A stretch of 64,000 nucleotides of DNA, taken from Burkholderiales bacterium (GTDB taxonomy: Bacteria; Pseudomonadota; Gammaproteobacteria; Burkholderiales; Nitrosomonadaceae). The position numbers were made by a program, and so were the translations under genes. Under the pieces are notes generated by a model. The model did not search any database. It was not told the origin of the DNA and saw only the letters and a list, made by a program, of their open reading frames with translations. This document shows, in pieces, positions 26,722 to 36,197 of the stretch (position 1 is the stretch's first letter; each line of letters begins with the position of its first letter). The DNA lies in assembly GCA_024235755.1 (NCBI GenBank), contig JACKLV010000003.1, forward strand, positions 199,833 to 263,832. The letters are read 5' to 3'.

Positions 26722-27342
26722 TTACAGTTTCTTTTCAAGCCCTAGCAAATAAACTTCATTACTGCGATCACGAGAAGCCTTTGGCTTTCGCACCAGAACT
26801 TTCTTAAATCCGCTTCGCATCGTCTGCAAAAATTGATCAAAACCACTTCCTTGAAACACTTTGACCAAAAAATTTCCACCGTAGTTCAGTTTATCCATCG
26901 CAAAACTTAGCGCCAATTCTGCCAAGTACATGCTGCGCGCTTGGTCACTGACACTTACACCACTTATGTTAGGCGCCATATCAGAAATTACGATATCGGC
27001 ACAACGTCCTGCAAGAATCTGATTCAACATCTCAACTGCGCTTTCTTCACGAAAATCACCCCGGATATACACAACTCCTGGCAATGGCTGCATCTCAAGA
27101 ATGTCCAAAGCAATAACACTTCCTTCAGCGCCAACTTGGTGTATCGCCACCTGCGACCAACTGCCAGGTGCCGCACCCAGATCTACAACAACCATTCCTT
27201 TCTTTAGTATACGGTCACGTTCATTAATTTCAAGTAGTTTATAAGCAGCACGTGAACGGTAACCTTCTTTTTTTGCTAATTTGACATAACTGTCATTTAC
27301 ATGCGCCTGCATCCAAGCTTTGCTGGTTTTAGCACGCGTCAT
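26722..27342 (-). CDS. rlmE: 23S rRNA (uridine-2'-O-)-methyltransferase RlmE
   Basis: RlmE (FtsJ/RrmJ) 2'-O-methylates a uridine in the A-loop of 23S rRNA during late 50S assembly. It has 206 residues. SRAAYKLLEI carries the first catalytic lysine of the K-D-K-E set, VVDLGAAPGSWSQVA is the SAM site, DIVISDMAPNISG the catalytic Asp region and GNFLVKVFQG the second Lys. It is divergent from yhbY (44-base gap) and upstream of ftsH, the same neighbourhood as in E. coli. Confidence 0.97.
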   Translation of the reverse strand: MTRAKTSKAWMQAHVNDSYVKLAKKEGYRSRAAYKLLEINERDRILKKGMVVVDLGAAPGSWSQVAIHQVGAEGSVIALDILEMQPLPGVVYIRGDFREESAVEMLNQILAGRCADIVISDMAPNISGVSVSDQARSMYLAELALSFAMDKLNYGGNFLVKVFQGSGFDQFLQTMRSGFKKVLVRKPKASRDRSNEVYLLGLEKKL

Positions 27343-27386
27343 AGCGTAAAATCGGAAGTATTTGTAAATAAGTCATAGAGGACGAT

Positions 27387-27743
27387 GTGACACTAAGTAT
27401 TACTCAACGCCGCCGGTTTTCAGCCCAGGGTCATGCGTTAAATCCCATAGTAATCATTGGAAAAGCAGGGCTGACAAAAAGTGTTTTAGAAGAGCTTGAT
27501 CGCGGACTTTTCAGTCACGAATTAATCAAAATCAAAGTTCATTTGGGTGATCGTGATACTCGAAAGTCAATGCTTGATACCATTTGCCAAGAGCTTAACG
27601 CCGCCCCTATTCAACAAATTGGAAAAACGTTTGTTATCTACCGGCCCAGACCCGAAGATATTGATCAAAAAAAAGCAAGGACGATTAAAACTCGGCAGCA
27701 AAAACGCGAACCACGTCGTACCAAGCGCAGCTACCAAAATTGA
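27387..27743 (+). CDS. yhbY: YhbY-family RNA-binding protein (CRM domain)
   Basis: This is a small CRS1/YhbY (CRM) domain protein that associates with the 50S precursor, 118 residues. The core is RRRFSAQGHALNPIVIIGKAGLTKSVLEEL, then the HELIKIKVHLGDR and IGKTFVIYRP elements. The C-terminal 25 residues are very basic (KKARTIKTRQQKREPRRTKR), an extension likely to bind RNA. The start is GTG at 27387 with GAGGA upstream. It is divergent from rlmE and converges tightly with greA (21 bases between stops). Confidence 0.94.
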   Translation: MTLSITQRRRFSAQGHALNPIVIIGKAGLTKSVLEELDRGLFSHELIKIKVHLGDRDTRKSMLDTICQELNAAPIQQIGKTFVIYRPRPEDIDQKKARTIKTRQQKREPRRTKRSYQN

Positions 27744-27764
27744 CGACACAAAACAAAGTAAAAA

Positions 27765-28241
27765 TCAAATATATCTAACACTTAAAATCTCATATTTCTG
27801 AACGCCACCGGGTGCCTGAACTTCAGCAATATCGCCTTCATACTTACTAATCAATGCGCGCGCTATCGGAGAACTGATCGAAATCTTACCATTTTTGATA
27901 TTGGCTTCATCATCGCCAACAATCTGATATGTTGTCGATTCTCCGGTTTGCAAATTCTCTAGTTCCACCGTTGCACCAAATACACAGGCTCCGTCCGCAT
28001 TAATGAGCGCAGGATTGATGATCTGCGCATTGGACAATTTGGTTTCAAGTTCGGCTATTCGTCCTTCAATGAAGCCTTGTTTCTCTTTGGCTGCGTCATA
28101 CTCTGCATTTTCAGAAAGATCACCGTGCGAACGCGCCTCAGCAATTGCCGCAATAACCGCAGGACGATGCACAGTTTTCATTTCATGTAATTCATTACGC
28201 AGCGCTTCCGCGCCAGCCACAGTTAAAGGAATTGTACCCAT
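27765..28241 (-). CDS. greA: Transcription elongation factor GreA
   Basis: GreA stimulates transcript cleavage by backtracked RNA polymerase. It has 158 residues: an N-terminal coiled coil (about 1-75) whose tip holds the acidic DLSENAEYDAAKEKQ, then the FKBP-like C-terminal domain with ISISSPIARALI and EVQAPGGVQKYEILSV. It is downstream of carB, the conserved carA-carB-greA order. Confidence 0.98.
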   Translation of the reverse strand: MGTIPLTVAGAEALRNELHEMKTVHRPAVIAAIAEARSHGDLSENAEYDAAKEKQGFIEGRIAELETKLSNAQIINPALINADGACVFGATVELENLQTGESTTYQIVGDDEANIKNGKISISSPIARALISKYEGDIAEVQAPGGVQKYEILSVRYI

Positions 28242-28304
28242 TGTTACTCTTTCCCTGTATGTCTTTTAAATTTATTTATAGTAAATACTGATTGCACATG
28301 ATCA

Positions 28305-31300
28305 CTATGCATGCAACCTTTGCAAATTATATGCTTTTAACTCCTGCATATTAATCATTCCCACACATGCGGCCCGCGCGCCAGCCAAGGTCGTATAATA
28401 AGTTACTCTGGCCTGCAATGCTGCATGACGAATCGAATAGGAGTCACGTATAGCGCTGCTTTTATTTTTGACAGTGTTAATGATCAAACTAATCTCACCA
28501 TTCTTGATCATATCAACAATATGTGGGCGCCCTTCCGCCACTTTATTGACTGCAACAACCTCCAACCCCGCTTCCGCCAGTGTTGCTGCCGTACCTCTTG
28601 TAGCATAAAGCTTAAAACCAAGCTCCGCAAGATCATGCGCGATTTCGATCGCATGAAATTTATCCGATTGACGCACGCTAATGAAAACTCTGCCTGACTT
28701 TGGCAGGCGGATATCTGACGCCAGTTGTGATTTCACGAAAGCTTCCGCAAAAGTATCACCCACCCCCATCACCTCGCCGGTAGATTTCATTTCCGGTCCT
28801 AGGATGGTATCGACACCCGGCAATTTTATAAAGGGAAAAACAGCTTCTTTTACAGAATAAAACGAGGGGGTCATTTCCTTAATAAAGCCCTGTTGCTTCA
28901 ACGTCCTGCCCGCCATGCAGCGTGCGGAAATCTTGGCGAGGGGCATGCCTGTCGCCTTGGATACAAACGGTACCGTTCGAGATGCCCGCGGATTAACTTC
29001 CAGTACATATACATTTCCATCCTGAATCGCGAACTGTACATTCATCAAGCCAACAACTTTCAGTGCGCGCGCCATGGCCGCCGTTTGCCGTTTCAACTCG
29101 GACTGCATTTCCGGTTGAAGACTAAATGGAGGCAAAGAACAGGCCGAATCACCCGAGTGAACCCCCGCCTGTTCAATATGCTCCATAATACCTCCAATCA
29201 GAACGGTCTCACCATCATGAATGACATCAATATCAACCTCAGCTGCATTCGTTAAAAAACGATCAAGCAAAACCGGAGAGTCATTCGAAACTTTAACCGC
29301 CTCTCGCATATAGCGCTCCAGATCCCTTTGCTCATGCACGATTTCCATGGCACGCCCTCCCAGTACATAGCTTGGCCTGACAACCAGTGGATAGCCAATT
29401 TCCTCCGCAGCAACCAAAGCGGCCTCGGGATTACGTGCAGTGCGATTTGGTGGTTGCTTTAACCCTAAATCTTGCAGCATTTTTTGGAAACGTTCACGGT
29501 CTTCCGCACAATCGATCATATCAGGACTGGTACCAATAATCGGTACACCATTGGCTTCCAGATCGCGCGCCAGTTTTAGCGGAGTCTGACCGCCGTAATG
29601 AACGATCACGCCGTGCGGTTTTTCCACCGCAACGATTTCGAGAACATCTTCGAGAGTCAGCGGCTCAAAATATAACCGGTCTGAAGTGTCATAATCAGTT
29701 GATACTGTTTCAGGATTACAATTGACCATGATTGTTTCATAGCCATCCTCTCGTAAGGCTAAAGCAGCATGTACACAGCAGTAATCAAACTCAATTCCCT
29801 GCCCGATCCGGTTCGGACCACCGCCCAGCACCATAATTTTTTTCTTGTCCGTCGGCGAAGCTTCGCATTCTTCTTCGTAGGTGGAATACATATACGCAGT
29901 ACTGGTGGCAAATTCAGCAGCGCACGTATCTACACGCTTGTAAACCGGACGAAGATTGAACTGATGACGATAAATACGCACCGCGGTTTGATCCGTGTGC
30001 AACAATTTGGCTAATCGGCGATCAGAAAATCCGCTGCGTTTGTACCTGCGCAGCATTGGTTCATCGAGCGTTTCTAATCGTTTCTTGGATAATGCTTGCT
30101 CCTGACGAACCAAATCCTCAATTTGGACAAGAAACCACGGATCTATACGGGTCAAGTTAAATATTTCCTGTAGCGTCACGCCGCAGCGAAACGCATCAGC
30201 AATATACCAAATTCGATCCGCCCCCGGATTGGCTAACTCAGAACGGATCTTTTCCAGATTGTCAGTTTTCTCATCCAGGCCATCCACTCCGGTTTCTAGC
30301 CCGCGCAGCGCTTTTTGCAGTGACTCCTGAAAAGTTCTGCCAATCGCCATGACTTCGCCAACCGACTTCATTTGCGTCGTCAATCGATCATTGGCTTGCG
30401 GAAACTTTTCAAATGCAAAGCGCGGTACCTTGGTCACAACATAATCAATCGTTGGTTCGAATGAAGCCGGCGTAGTGCCTCCGGTTATATCGTTACCCAA
30501 TTCGTTCAGGGTATAACCTACTGCAAGTTTGGCTGCAATTTTAGCAATCGGAAAGCCGGTAGCCTTGGAAGCGAGCGCTGAAGAACGCGACACACGCGGA
30601 TTCATTTCGATAACCAGCATACGGCCGTCATCGGGGTTAATGGCAAACTGCACATTGGAACCGCCCGTCTCGACTCCAATTTCACGCAACACCGCGATGG
30701 ATGCATCGCGCATGAGCTGGTATTCCTTATCAGTCAAGGTTTGGGCGGGAGCAACAGTAATCGAATCACCGGTGTGAATACCCATTGGATCAAGGTTTTC
30801 GATAGAGCATATAATAATGCAGTTATCCTGCTTATCACGCACCACTTCCATCTCAAACTCTTTCCAGCCGATAACAGATTCTTCAATCAGCAACTCCTTG
30901 GTCGGCGAAGCATCCAATCCACGCTCACAAATATCGATAAATTCCTCCCGGTTATAAGCAATGCCACCGCCACTGCCACCCATGGTAAACGAGGGGCGAA
31001 TAATCACGGGATACCCCATCATCGCTTGCACCTGCATTGCCTCTTCCATACTGTGCGCCACAGCCGAACGTGCAGAGTCGAGCCCAATTCGGGTCATCGC
31101 CTGTTTGAATTTCTCACGATCTTCAGCTTTGTCGATCGCTTCGCGCGATGCACCTATCAATTCCACATGATACTTTTCCAGCACCCCGTGCTTAACCAGA
31201 TCAAGCGCGCAATTAAGCGCCGTCTGACCACCCATAGTTGGCAACAGCGCGTCAGGACGCTCCACATCAATGATTTTTTCCACCATTTTCCAGGTTATAG

Positions 31301-31502
31301 GCTCGATATACGTTGCATCAGCCATTTCCGGATCAGTCATAATCGTCGCCGGATTGGAATTTACCAGAATGATGCGATAACCTTCCTCACGCAATGCCTT
31401 GCACGCCTGCACACCGGAATAGTCGAATTCGCATGCCTGACCGATAATAATCGGCCCGGCACCGATAATAAGAATGGATTGAATGTCGGTACGTTTAGGC
31501 AT
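28305..31502 (-). CDS. carB: Carbamoyl-phosphate synthase large subunit
   Basis: CarB makes carbamoyl phosphate from bicarbonate, ammonia (from CarA) and ATP, feeding pyrimidine and arginine synthesis. It has 1065 residues. Two homologous ATP-grasp halves are visible: ILIIGAGPIIIGQACEFDYS at the N-terminus with RPSFTMGGSGGGIA, and ILVLGGGPNRIGQGIEFDY-like IMVLGGGPNRIGQGIEFDY near residue 560 with RPSYVLGGRAMEIV. The allosteric MGS-like domain follows at about 940-1065. It is 48 bases after carA. Confidence 0.98.
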   Translation of the reverse strand: MPKRTDIQSILIIGAGPIIIGQACEFDYSGVQACKALREEGYRIILVNSNPATIMTDPEMADATYIEPITWKMVEKIIDVERPDALLPTMGGQTALNCALDLVKHGVLEKYHVELIGASREAIDKAEDREKFKQAMTRIGLDSARSAVAHSMEEAMQVQAMMGYPVIIRPSFTMGGSGGGIAYNREEFIDICERGLDASPTKELLIEESVIGWKEFEMEVVRDKQDNCIIICSIENLDPMGIHTGDSITVAPAQTLTDKEYQLMRDASIAVLREIGVETGGSNVQFAINPDDGRMLVIEMNPRVSRSSALASKATGFPIAKIAAKLAVGYTLNELGNDITGGTTPASFEPTIDYVVTKVPRFAFEKFPQANDRLTTQMKSVGEVMAIGRTFQESLQKALRGLETGVDGLDEKTDNLEKIRSELANPGADRIWYIADAFRCGVTLQEIFNLTRIDPWFLVQIEDLVRQEQALSKKRLETLDEPMLRRYKRSGFSDRRLAKLLHTDQTAVRIYRHQFNLRPVYKRVDTCAAEFATSTAYMYSTYEEECEASPTDKKKIMVLGGGPNRIGQGIEFDYCCVHAALALREDGYETIMVNCNPETVSTDYDTSDRLYFEPLTLEDVLEIVAVEKPHGVIVHYGGQTPLKLARDLEANGVPIIGTSPDMIDCAEDRERFQKMLQDLGLKQPPNRTARNPEAALVAAEEIGYPLVVRPSYVLGGRAMEIVHEQRDLERYMREAVKVSNDSPVLLDRFLTNAAEVDIDVIHDGETVLIGGIMEHIEQAGVHSGDSACSLPPFSLQPEMQSELKRQTAAMARALKVVGLMNVQFAIQDGNVYVLEVNPRASRTVPFVSKATGMPLAKISARCMAGRTLKQQGFIKEMTPSFYSVKEAVFPFIKLPGVDTILGPEMKSTGEVMGVGDTFAEAFVKSQLASDIRLPKSGRVFISVRQSDKFHAIEIAHDLAELGFKLYATRGTAATLAEAGLEVVAVNKVAEGRPHIVDMIKNGEISLIINTVKNKSSAIRDSYSIRHAALQARVTYYTTLAGARAACVGMINMQELKAYNLQRLHA

Positions 31503-31550
31503 GATCAGTAAAAAATTTAATTTTTATTATTATACGAATGCTGAACTGTA

Positions 31551-32693
31551 TTAATGTCTGGAACCGTGCATCATTTCAATAAAACGATCAAAAAGATAAT
31601 CAGCATCATGCGGTCCAGGACTCGCTTCAGGGTGACCCTGAAAGCAGAAAGCAGGCTTGTCGAGCAGCTCGAATCCCTGGAGACTGCCATCAAATAGTGA
31701 AACATGTGTTACCCGAACAGTATCGGGCAATGAATCGGCGTCTACGGCGAAGCCATGATTCTGACTGGTTATGAAAACTTTCCGGTTGTTTATATCCTGC
31801 ACCGGATGATTAGCACCATGATGTCCGAATTTCATTTTAACGGTACAGGCCCCGCTTGCCAGTGCCAGTAGCTGATGCCCAAGACAAATACCAAAAATCG
31901 GAATCTTTTTATCGAGTAAAGTGCGTGTAGCCGAAATGGCGTAATCGCAAGGTTCCGGATCTCCAGGACCATTCGATAAAAACACACCATCGGGTTTCAG
32001 CGCCAATATTGTTTCAGCCGATGTCTGCGCCGGCATGACGGTTATCTTACAACCACGCTGCGCCAATTTACGCAAAATAGTACGTTTAATGCCAAAATCA
32101 ATTGCCACAACATGGAAATCTGTATTAGTTTGCGTTTGACAGCCAGACTCCAGCGACCATTCACCTTCACTCCAGGTATAGGGTTGCTGACAAGACACAA
32201 CCTTAGCCAGATCCATTCCAGCCAAACCCGGGAACGCACGCGCATAAGCAACTGCTTGGTCTTTATTAATCTGCCCCGCCATGATACATCCCGACTGCGC
32301 GCCTTTTTCGCGCAATATACGCGTCAACTTCCGTGTGTCGATATCGGCAATTGCAATGACTTGCTGCTCAGCAAGAAAATCCGTTAATGATTTTTCACAA
32401 CGCCAGTTACTGGCAAGCAGCGGCAAATCGCGAATCACTAGCCCGGCAGCATGAACCTTATCGACATGGCCCGACTCAAAATCTTGTGAATTGGTGCCCG
32501 TGTTACCAATATGCGGATAAGTCAGTGTAATGATCTGTCGGCAGTAAGAAGGATCCGTTAATATTTCCTGATAACCTGTCATAGCCGTATTAAAAGCGAC
32601 TTCTCCCGACGTGATGCCCTCAATGCCAATAGAAACGCCATGAAAAACTGTTCCATCTGCAAGTGCAAGAATGGCGGACGGACGTTGTGACAC
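31551..32693 (-). CDS. carA: Carbamoyl-phosphate synthase small subunit (glutaminase)
   Basis: CarA hydrolyses glutamine and channels ammonia to CarB. It has 380 residues. The N-terminal CPS domain contains GYQEILTDPSYCRQIITLTYPHIGN. The class I glutamine amidotransferase domain has FLSNGPGDPEPCDYA, the nucleophile elbow PIFGICLGHQLLA (Cys about residue 270) and the catalytic HPEASPGPHD. The start is GTG at 32691-32693 with GAGGAG upstream. The 151-base gap to the divergent Mut7-C gene must hold its promoter. Confidence 0.98.
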   Translation of the reverse strand: MSQRPSAILALADGTVFHGVSIGIEGITSGEVAFNTAMTGYQEILTDPSYCRQIITLTYPHIGNTGTNSQDFESGHVDKVHAAGLVIRDLPLLASNWRCEKSLTDFLAEQQVIAIADIDTRKLTRILREKGAQSGCIMAGQINKDQAVAYARAFPGLAGMDLAKVVSCQQPYTWSEGEWSLESGCQTQTNTDFHVVAIDFGIKRTILRKLAQRGCKITVMPAQTSAETILALKPDGVFLSNGPGDPEPCDYAISATRTLLDKKIPIFGICLGHQLLALASGACTVKMKFGHHGANHPVQDINNRKVFITSQNHGFAVDADSLPDTVRVTHVSLFDGSLQGFELLDKPAFCFQGHPEASPGPHDADYLFDRFIEMMHGSRH

Positions 32694-32844
32694 TGAGAAC
32701 TCCTCGGGTTTTGACTTGATCGGGAAACTAGGGCAGAAAATACTGATATGCTCTGCTTTTGAGAATGAAATTATACGTGAAAAAATTTACAGTTTCTATG
32801 TAAATACAAGATTACCAACATCTAAACGAAATAATACTTACGCT

Positions 32845-33645
32845 ATGAAACAGGTCCGCCTGCATTTCTATGCTGAACTCAATGATTTTCTTGCACCGGC
32901 CGAACGAAACAACACGATTCAGTTTTGTTTTAACCGTAAGGCATCAATCAAAGATGTTATCGAATCTTGTAATGTTCCACATACCGAAATCGACCTGATT
33001 ATCGTCAATGATGTATCAGTAAACTTTAACTATAACGTCTTGCAAGGTGACAACATACACGTTCATCCGGTCTATCCAGCAGCCCGATCAAGTAATCCTG
33101 CAGCGCTACTGCACCTGACCCCCGCGATAGCGGATAATCCTGAGTTCATAGTCGACGTTAACTTGGGAAGACTGGCACGCTATCTAAGATTGCTCGGGCT
33201 TGACTGTCTCTACAGCAATCATTTTGACGATGCCACCATCGCGGAAATTTCCAGCACCTCCCGGCGTATCATTCTCACCCGAGATCGCAAATTGCTGCAA
33301 CGTAAAATTATTCGCTACGGCTATTTCGTCCGTGCTGAAGCACCTAAATCTCAGGTTAAGGAAGTTTTAATCAAATTCAATTTGCATTCTGCATTAAAAC
33401 CGCTGACACGCTGCACGTTTTGCAATGAAAAACTGGTGCATACTGATAAACGGTTTATTACGCATCGTTTGAAACCGCTGACAAAAAAATACTATGACAA
33501 ATTTCTAACCTGTCCTGATTGTGGACAGATCTATTGGCAAGGCAGTCATAATGCCCGCATTAAACAAATAATAAAGGAGTTTTCCGGAAATCAAATCCAA
33601 ACAACTCACAAACTGCTCAGCGCGATGCCTGAAAAAGACAGATAA
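32845..33645 (+). CDS. Mut7-C RNase-like domain protein with N-terminal ubiquitin/ThiS-like domain
   Basis: From the ATG at 32845 it has 266 residues; the open frame runs 58 codons further upstream, but that part overlaps the carA start region and is not conserved-looking. The N-terminal 80 residues (VRLHFYAELNDFL to DNIHVHPVYP) resemble the ubiquitin-like MoaD/ThiS fold fused to this family in bacteria. The C-terminal part (about 95-245) is Mut7-C: FIVDVNLGRLARYLRLLGLDCLY, IILTRDRKLLQRK (PIN-like acidic residues), then a zinc-ribbon with CTFCNEKL and CPDCGQIYWQGSH. The role in vivo is not established; RNA processing is inferred from the PIN-like fold. Confidence 0.87.
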   Translation: MKQVRLHFYAELNDFLAPAERNNTIQFCFNRKASIKDVIESCNVPHTEIDLIIVNDVSVNFNYNVLQGDNIHVHPVYPAARSSNPAALLHLTPAIADNPEFIVDVNLGRLARYLRLLGLDCLYSNHFDDATIAEISSTSRRIILTRDRKLLQRKIIRYGYFVRAEAPKSQVKEVLIKFNLHSALKPLTRCTFCNEKLVHTDKRFITHRLKPLTKKYYDKFLTCPDCGQIYWQGSHNARIKQIIKEFSGNQIQTTHKLLSAMPEKDR

Positions 33646-33663
33646 ACTGATCACGCATAAACG

Positions 33664-35034
33664 TTATGAATCAGGTCCATGCAACATTGTTTCGGATTGC
33701 GACGCTTTAATTTCATTTTCCAGCGCCTCGATCTGTGATTCCAATCCTGCAAACATACCCTTGATCTCTTGCGGTTGATCCTCAGACTGCATTGTGAGCA
33801 AAGCAATTTTGCTTTCAAGTGTCTTGATACGCGCCTGCATCATTTCGATTTCCCGTTCACTTTCCGGACCAGCCATATGCATAAACTCAACGCTGTCTTC
33901 ATACGGTTCGCGCGTTGTGCCGGTTATTTTAATAATTAAGCCAGCCACAAGGCCGCCGACAATTGCAATCCCTAGGGTAATTCCTACACCGGTTAACTGC
34001 GCAGTGGCAATACCGGGCACAACTAACAATGCACTGAATCCACCCAGCAGCCCCGGTAAACCATGCAGATTATGCACGCCACAAGTATCCAATAGCTTGA
34101 ATTTATTTTCCAATGCAGGCAACAAGAAAACATAGCCCAGAACCGAAATGGCACCAGCCAGCAAACCAATACCAAATGCACCTGCCGGTGACACAACATC
34201 GCAAACAGACCCTATGCCAACACCTCCAGCCAATGCAGCATTAGCCATATCAACCATTGATGCTTTCCCGCCATTCAATCTGCAACTCAGAAAATAAGTC
34301 GCAATCGTTGCGCCAGAAAGCGCCAGCAATGTATTGGCCACCGTTTGCGGCATATTCTCCAAAGGCACGAGTGCAGTGGCAAAACTGGGCCAGAATAACC
34401 ATAACACCATCGAACCGATCATGGCAAAACGGTCTGAAGTATGATCAGATTCAACCTTTTTACCGCGTTGGTATGCCGTTGTCAGTACTATCGACATTGC
34501 CAGACCAAAATAGGCGCCAAATGCATGAATCACAACTGAACCTGCCGTATCCTGAAACCCCGTCGTCAAACCAAACGCATCATCTAAGACAATCCACTCA
34601 TTCAACAAATAAAGCGGCACCACAAACAACGCCAGCAACGCATATTGGAAAACTCGCAGGCGGCCAAGTACCGCACCCATTGTAATCAATGCCGTTGCAA
34701 CCGCCAACTCTGCAAACAAGATAGCGTCGAGTGTATGCGGATTTAGAGAATGTCCGAAAACACCGTTGGCACGTAACAAAATGTAAAGCGGCAATCCAAC
34801 GGCAACAACCAGATATGTTCCTGTAACTGCGCCAAAACCATAACGACGAACAAAAACCATCAAAAAACCAAAGCCGATTAACAACATCGCCAGTATATGA
34901 ATAATGTAATTATACTGTGCAACAGTTCGCGCCTCGTTCCCAATTGTCCCGTTTCCCGCACAAACCCAACCGCCAGAGCCCAGGAGGAGCAAACCGAATA
35001 ACCCCGACAGTATCCAATGAATATGCATTTTCAT
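33664..35034 (-). CDS. Rh-type ammonium/CO2 channel (Rh50-like) with C-terminal coiled coil
   Basis: This membrane protein of the Amt/Rh family is closer to Rh than to AmtB, judged by DTAGSVVIHAFGAYFGLA and DTCGVHNLHGLPGLLGG. It has 456 residues. A cleavable signal (about residues 1-26) is followed by eleven or twelve helices. The twin pore histidines are His170 and His324, 154 residues apart, the same spacing as I recall for N. europaea Rh50 (His146/His300). After the last helix (about 370) is an Arg/Glu-rich heptad tail, about residues 391-446, predicted to form a cytoplasmic coiled coil. It converges with the Mut7-C gene. Expected function: ammonia and possibly CO2 passage. Confidence 0.92.
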   Translation of the reverse strand: MKMHIHWILSGLFGLLLLGSGGWVCAGNGTIGNEARTVAQYNYIIHILAMLLIGFGFLMVFVRRYGFGAVTGTYLVVAVGLPLYILLRANGVFGHSLNPHTLDAILFAELAVATALITMGAVLGRLRVFQYALLALFVVPLYLLNEWIVLDDAFGLTTGFQDTAGSVVIHAFGAYFGLAMSIVLTTAYQRGKKVESDHTSDRFAMIGSMVLWLFWPSFATALVPLENMPQTVANTLLALSGATIATYFLSCRLNGGKASMVDMANAALAGGVGIGSVCDVVSPAGAFGIGLLAGAISVLGYVFLLPALENKFKLLDTCGVHNLHGLPGLLGGFSALLVVPGIATAQLTGVGITLGIAIVGGLVAGLIIKITGTTREPYEDSVEFMHMAGPESEREIEMMQARIKTLESKIALLTMQSEDQPQEIKGMFAGLESQIEALENEIKASQSETMLHGPDS

Positions 35035-35331
35035 ATGATTTGTCCTTATATAATGAATTTCGTTTTACATTATTCTGTAGAATATTTTCTGAAGACAATT
35101 ACACTTTATTAAAGTGTGAACGTTAATCACACCAAACACAACAGCAAGTTATTTCAAATAATTGGATATGAAAAGGCAAAAATAAATAGGGACCGCAATT
35201 AACCAAGACTATATAAATTTTGTCCGAATATGCTTGATAGGGAAATCGAGAAAGGCGAAACTAAACGAAGGCGTACATTCAATCAGATACATTTACTAAT
35301 TTAGGGCAGGATCAGCTAACAGATGAAGGTT

Positions 35332-35377
35332 GATCAGGTTGTTTCACAGCTCGGGACAAGCAGCGCACAACCTGATC
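35332..35377. repeat. Inverted repeat (11-bp arms) upstream of the Rh gene
   Basis: The arms GATCAGGTTGT and ACAACCTGATC are perfectly complementary around a 24-base loop. A loosely T-rich stretch (CTATTTCTTTTT) follows on the plus strand, but no plus-strand gene precedes it. It lies between the Rh gene start (35034) and the small acidic gene (ends at 35424). It may be a terminator of an unseen short transcript or a regulatory hairpin. The rest of 35035-35423 shows no gene. Confidence 0.4.
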
Positions 35378-35423
35378 CTATTTCTTTTTATCACTTATTT
35401 TCCTAATAAAAAACAATAATAAG

Positions 35424-35606
35424 TTAATACATCTCTTTCATTTCGAATTGAATATCAGATTCATCAAAATAATCGAGATCATCCAATCCATTTTCAGCAA
35501 ATTCCATTTCTTCAATGATTCTCACAACATAGCTGTCCGAAATCATATCTTCCATCAACTCTTCAGAATCATCAAAATCGTCTACTTCTTCAAAAGAATT
35601 TTCCAT
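35424..35606 (-). CDS. Small, very acidic protein of unknown function
   Basis: It has 60 residues, with about 24 Asp/Glu and only two basic residues, and no signal peptide or Cys. The pattern alternates acidic and hydrophobic residues (VVRIIEEMEFAENGLDDLDYF), compatible with a small amphipathic fold or a partner-binding peptide. A near-ideal GGAGG lies 8 bases before the ATG, the main reason to believe it is real. It stands alone in a gene-poor stretch and is divergent from the LuxR-type gene about 590 bases away. I know no family for it. Confidence 0.6.
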   Translation of the reverse strand: MENSFEEVDDFDDSEELMEDMISDSYVVRIIEEMEFAENGLDDLDYFDESDIQFEMKEMY

Positions 35607-36197
35607 TTTGCAGTCCTCCGTCTTTCGTTAACAAGAAATCTTATTAGACATCATGTAGCCTACCAATAAAAGCAAAGACAGTTAGTGATTTATCCCACAA
35701 TTTACTCTTTAAAAAAACAGGCTTGCACACTATTTAACGGAAAAAATTACAAAACAATTCAGATTGTTGTACAAAAACCAACATTTCTCTGAATTTTAAG
35801 GGGTATCGATGGCATCAAACCTGCTGGCTAACCAACCTGAGATACCCTCGAAACCGGCAACAATTCCTATCACATTCAAACATCGTAAAAACACGCTCGA
35901 TAATTAAACTGTAATTCTGCTCAACTGGTAACAGTTTGATATTGGTGCCGAGTAATAGTGAATGCTGATTGGAAAACTTTAATCACCTCCGAAACAAGAT
36001 GCAAAAAAGTCTTCTCAAGTTCCGAAACAAATTGTCGTTAAGCCGTAAAGACTACGAGATATGAAAATAGTCGATTTTGGGTTACGGACAAAAGATACCT
36101 TTCTGGTAAATCATTCAGAAATTTGAGAAAGAAAATCCACACTTTCTGACAAGATATCCGTGAATATATAAAGAAAACTTAATTAATATAATAGCTT
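35607..36197. other. 591-base intergenic region without recognisable gene
   Basis: The region is AT-rich and separates two divergent genes, so it must hold their promoters. I see a 7-bp inverted pair GGGTATC...GATACCC around 35805-35853 and a short direct repeat CCGAAACAA around 35985 and 36020, but no ORF with a credible start and no known RNA family. Confidence 0.4.

Noticed and set aside
30741..31511. Plus-strand open frame of 256 codons opposite carB
   Set aside because: It is antisense to conserved carB sequence; the composition is His/Arg-rich noise and no family pattern is visible.
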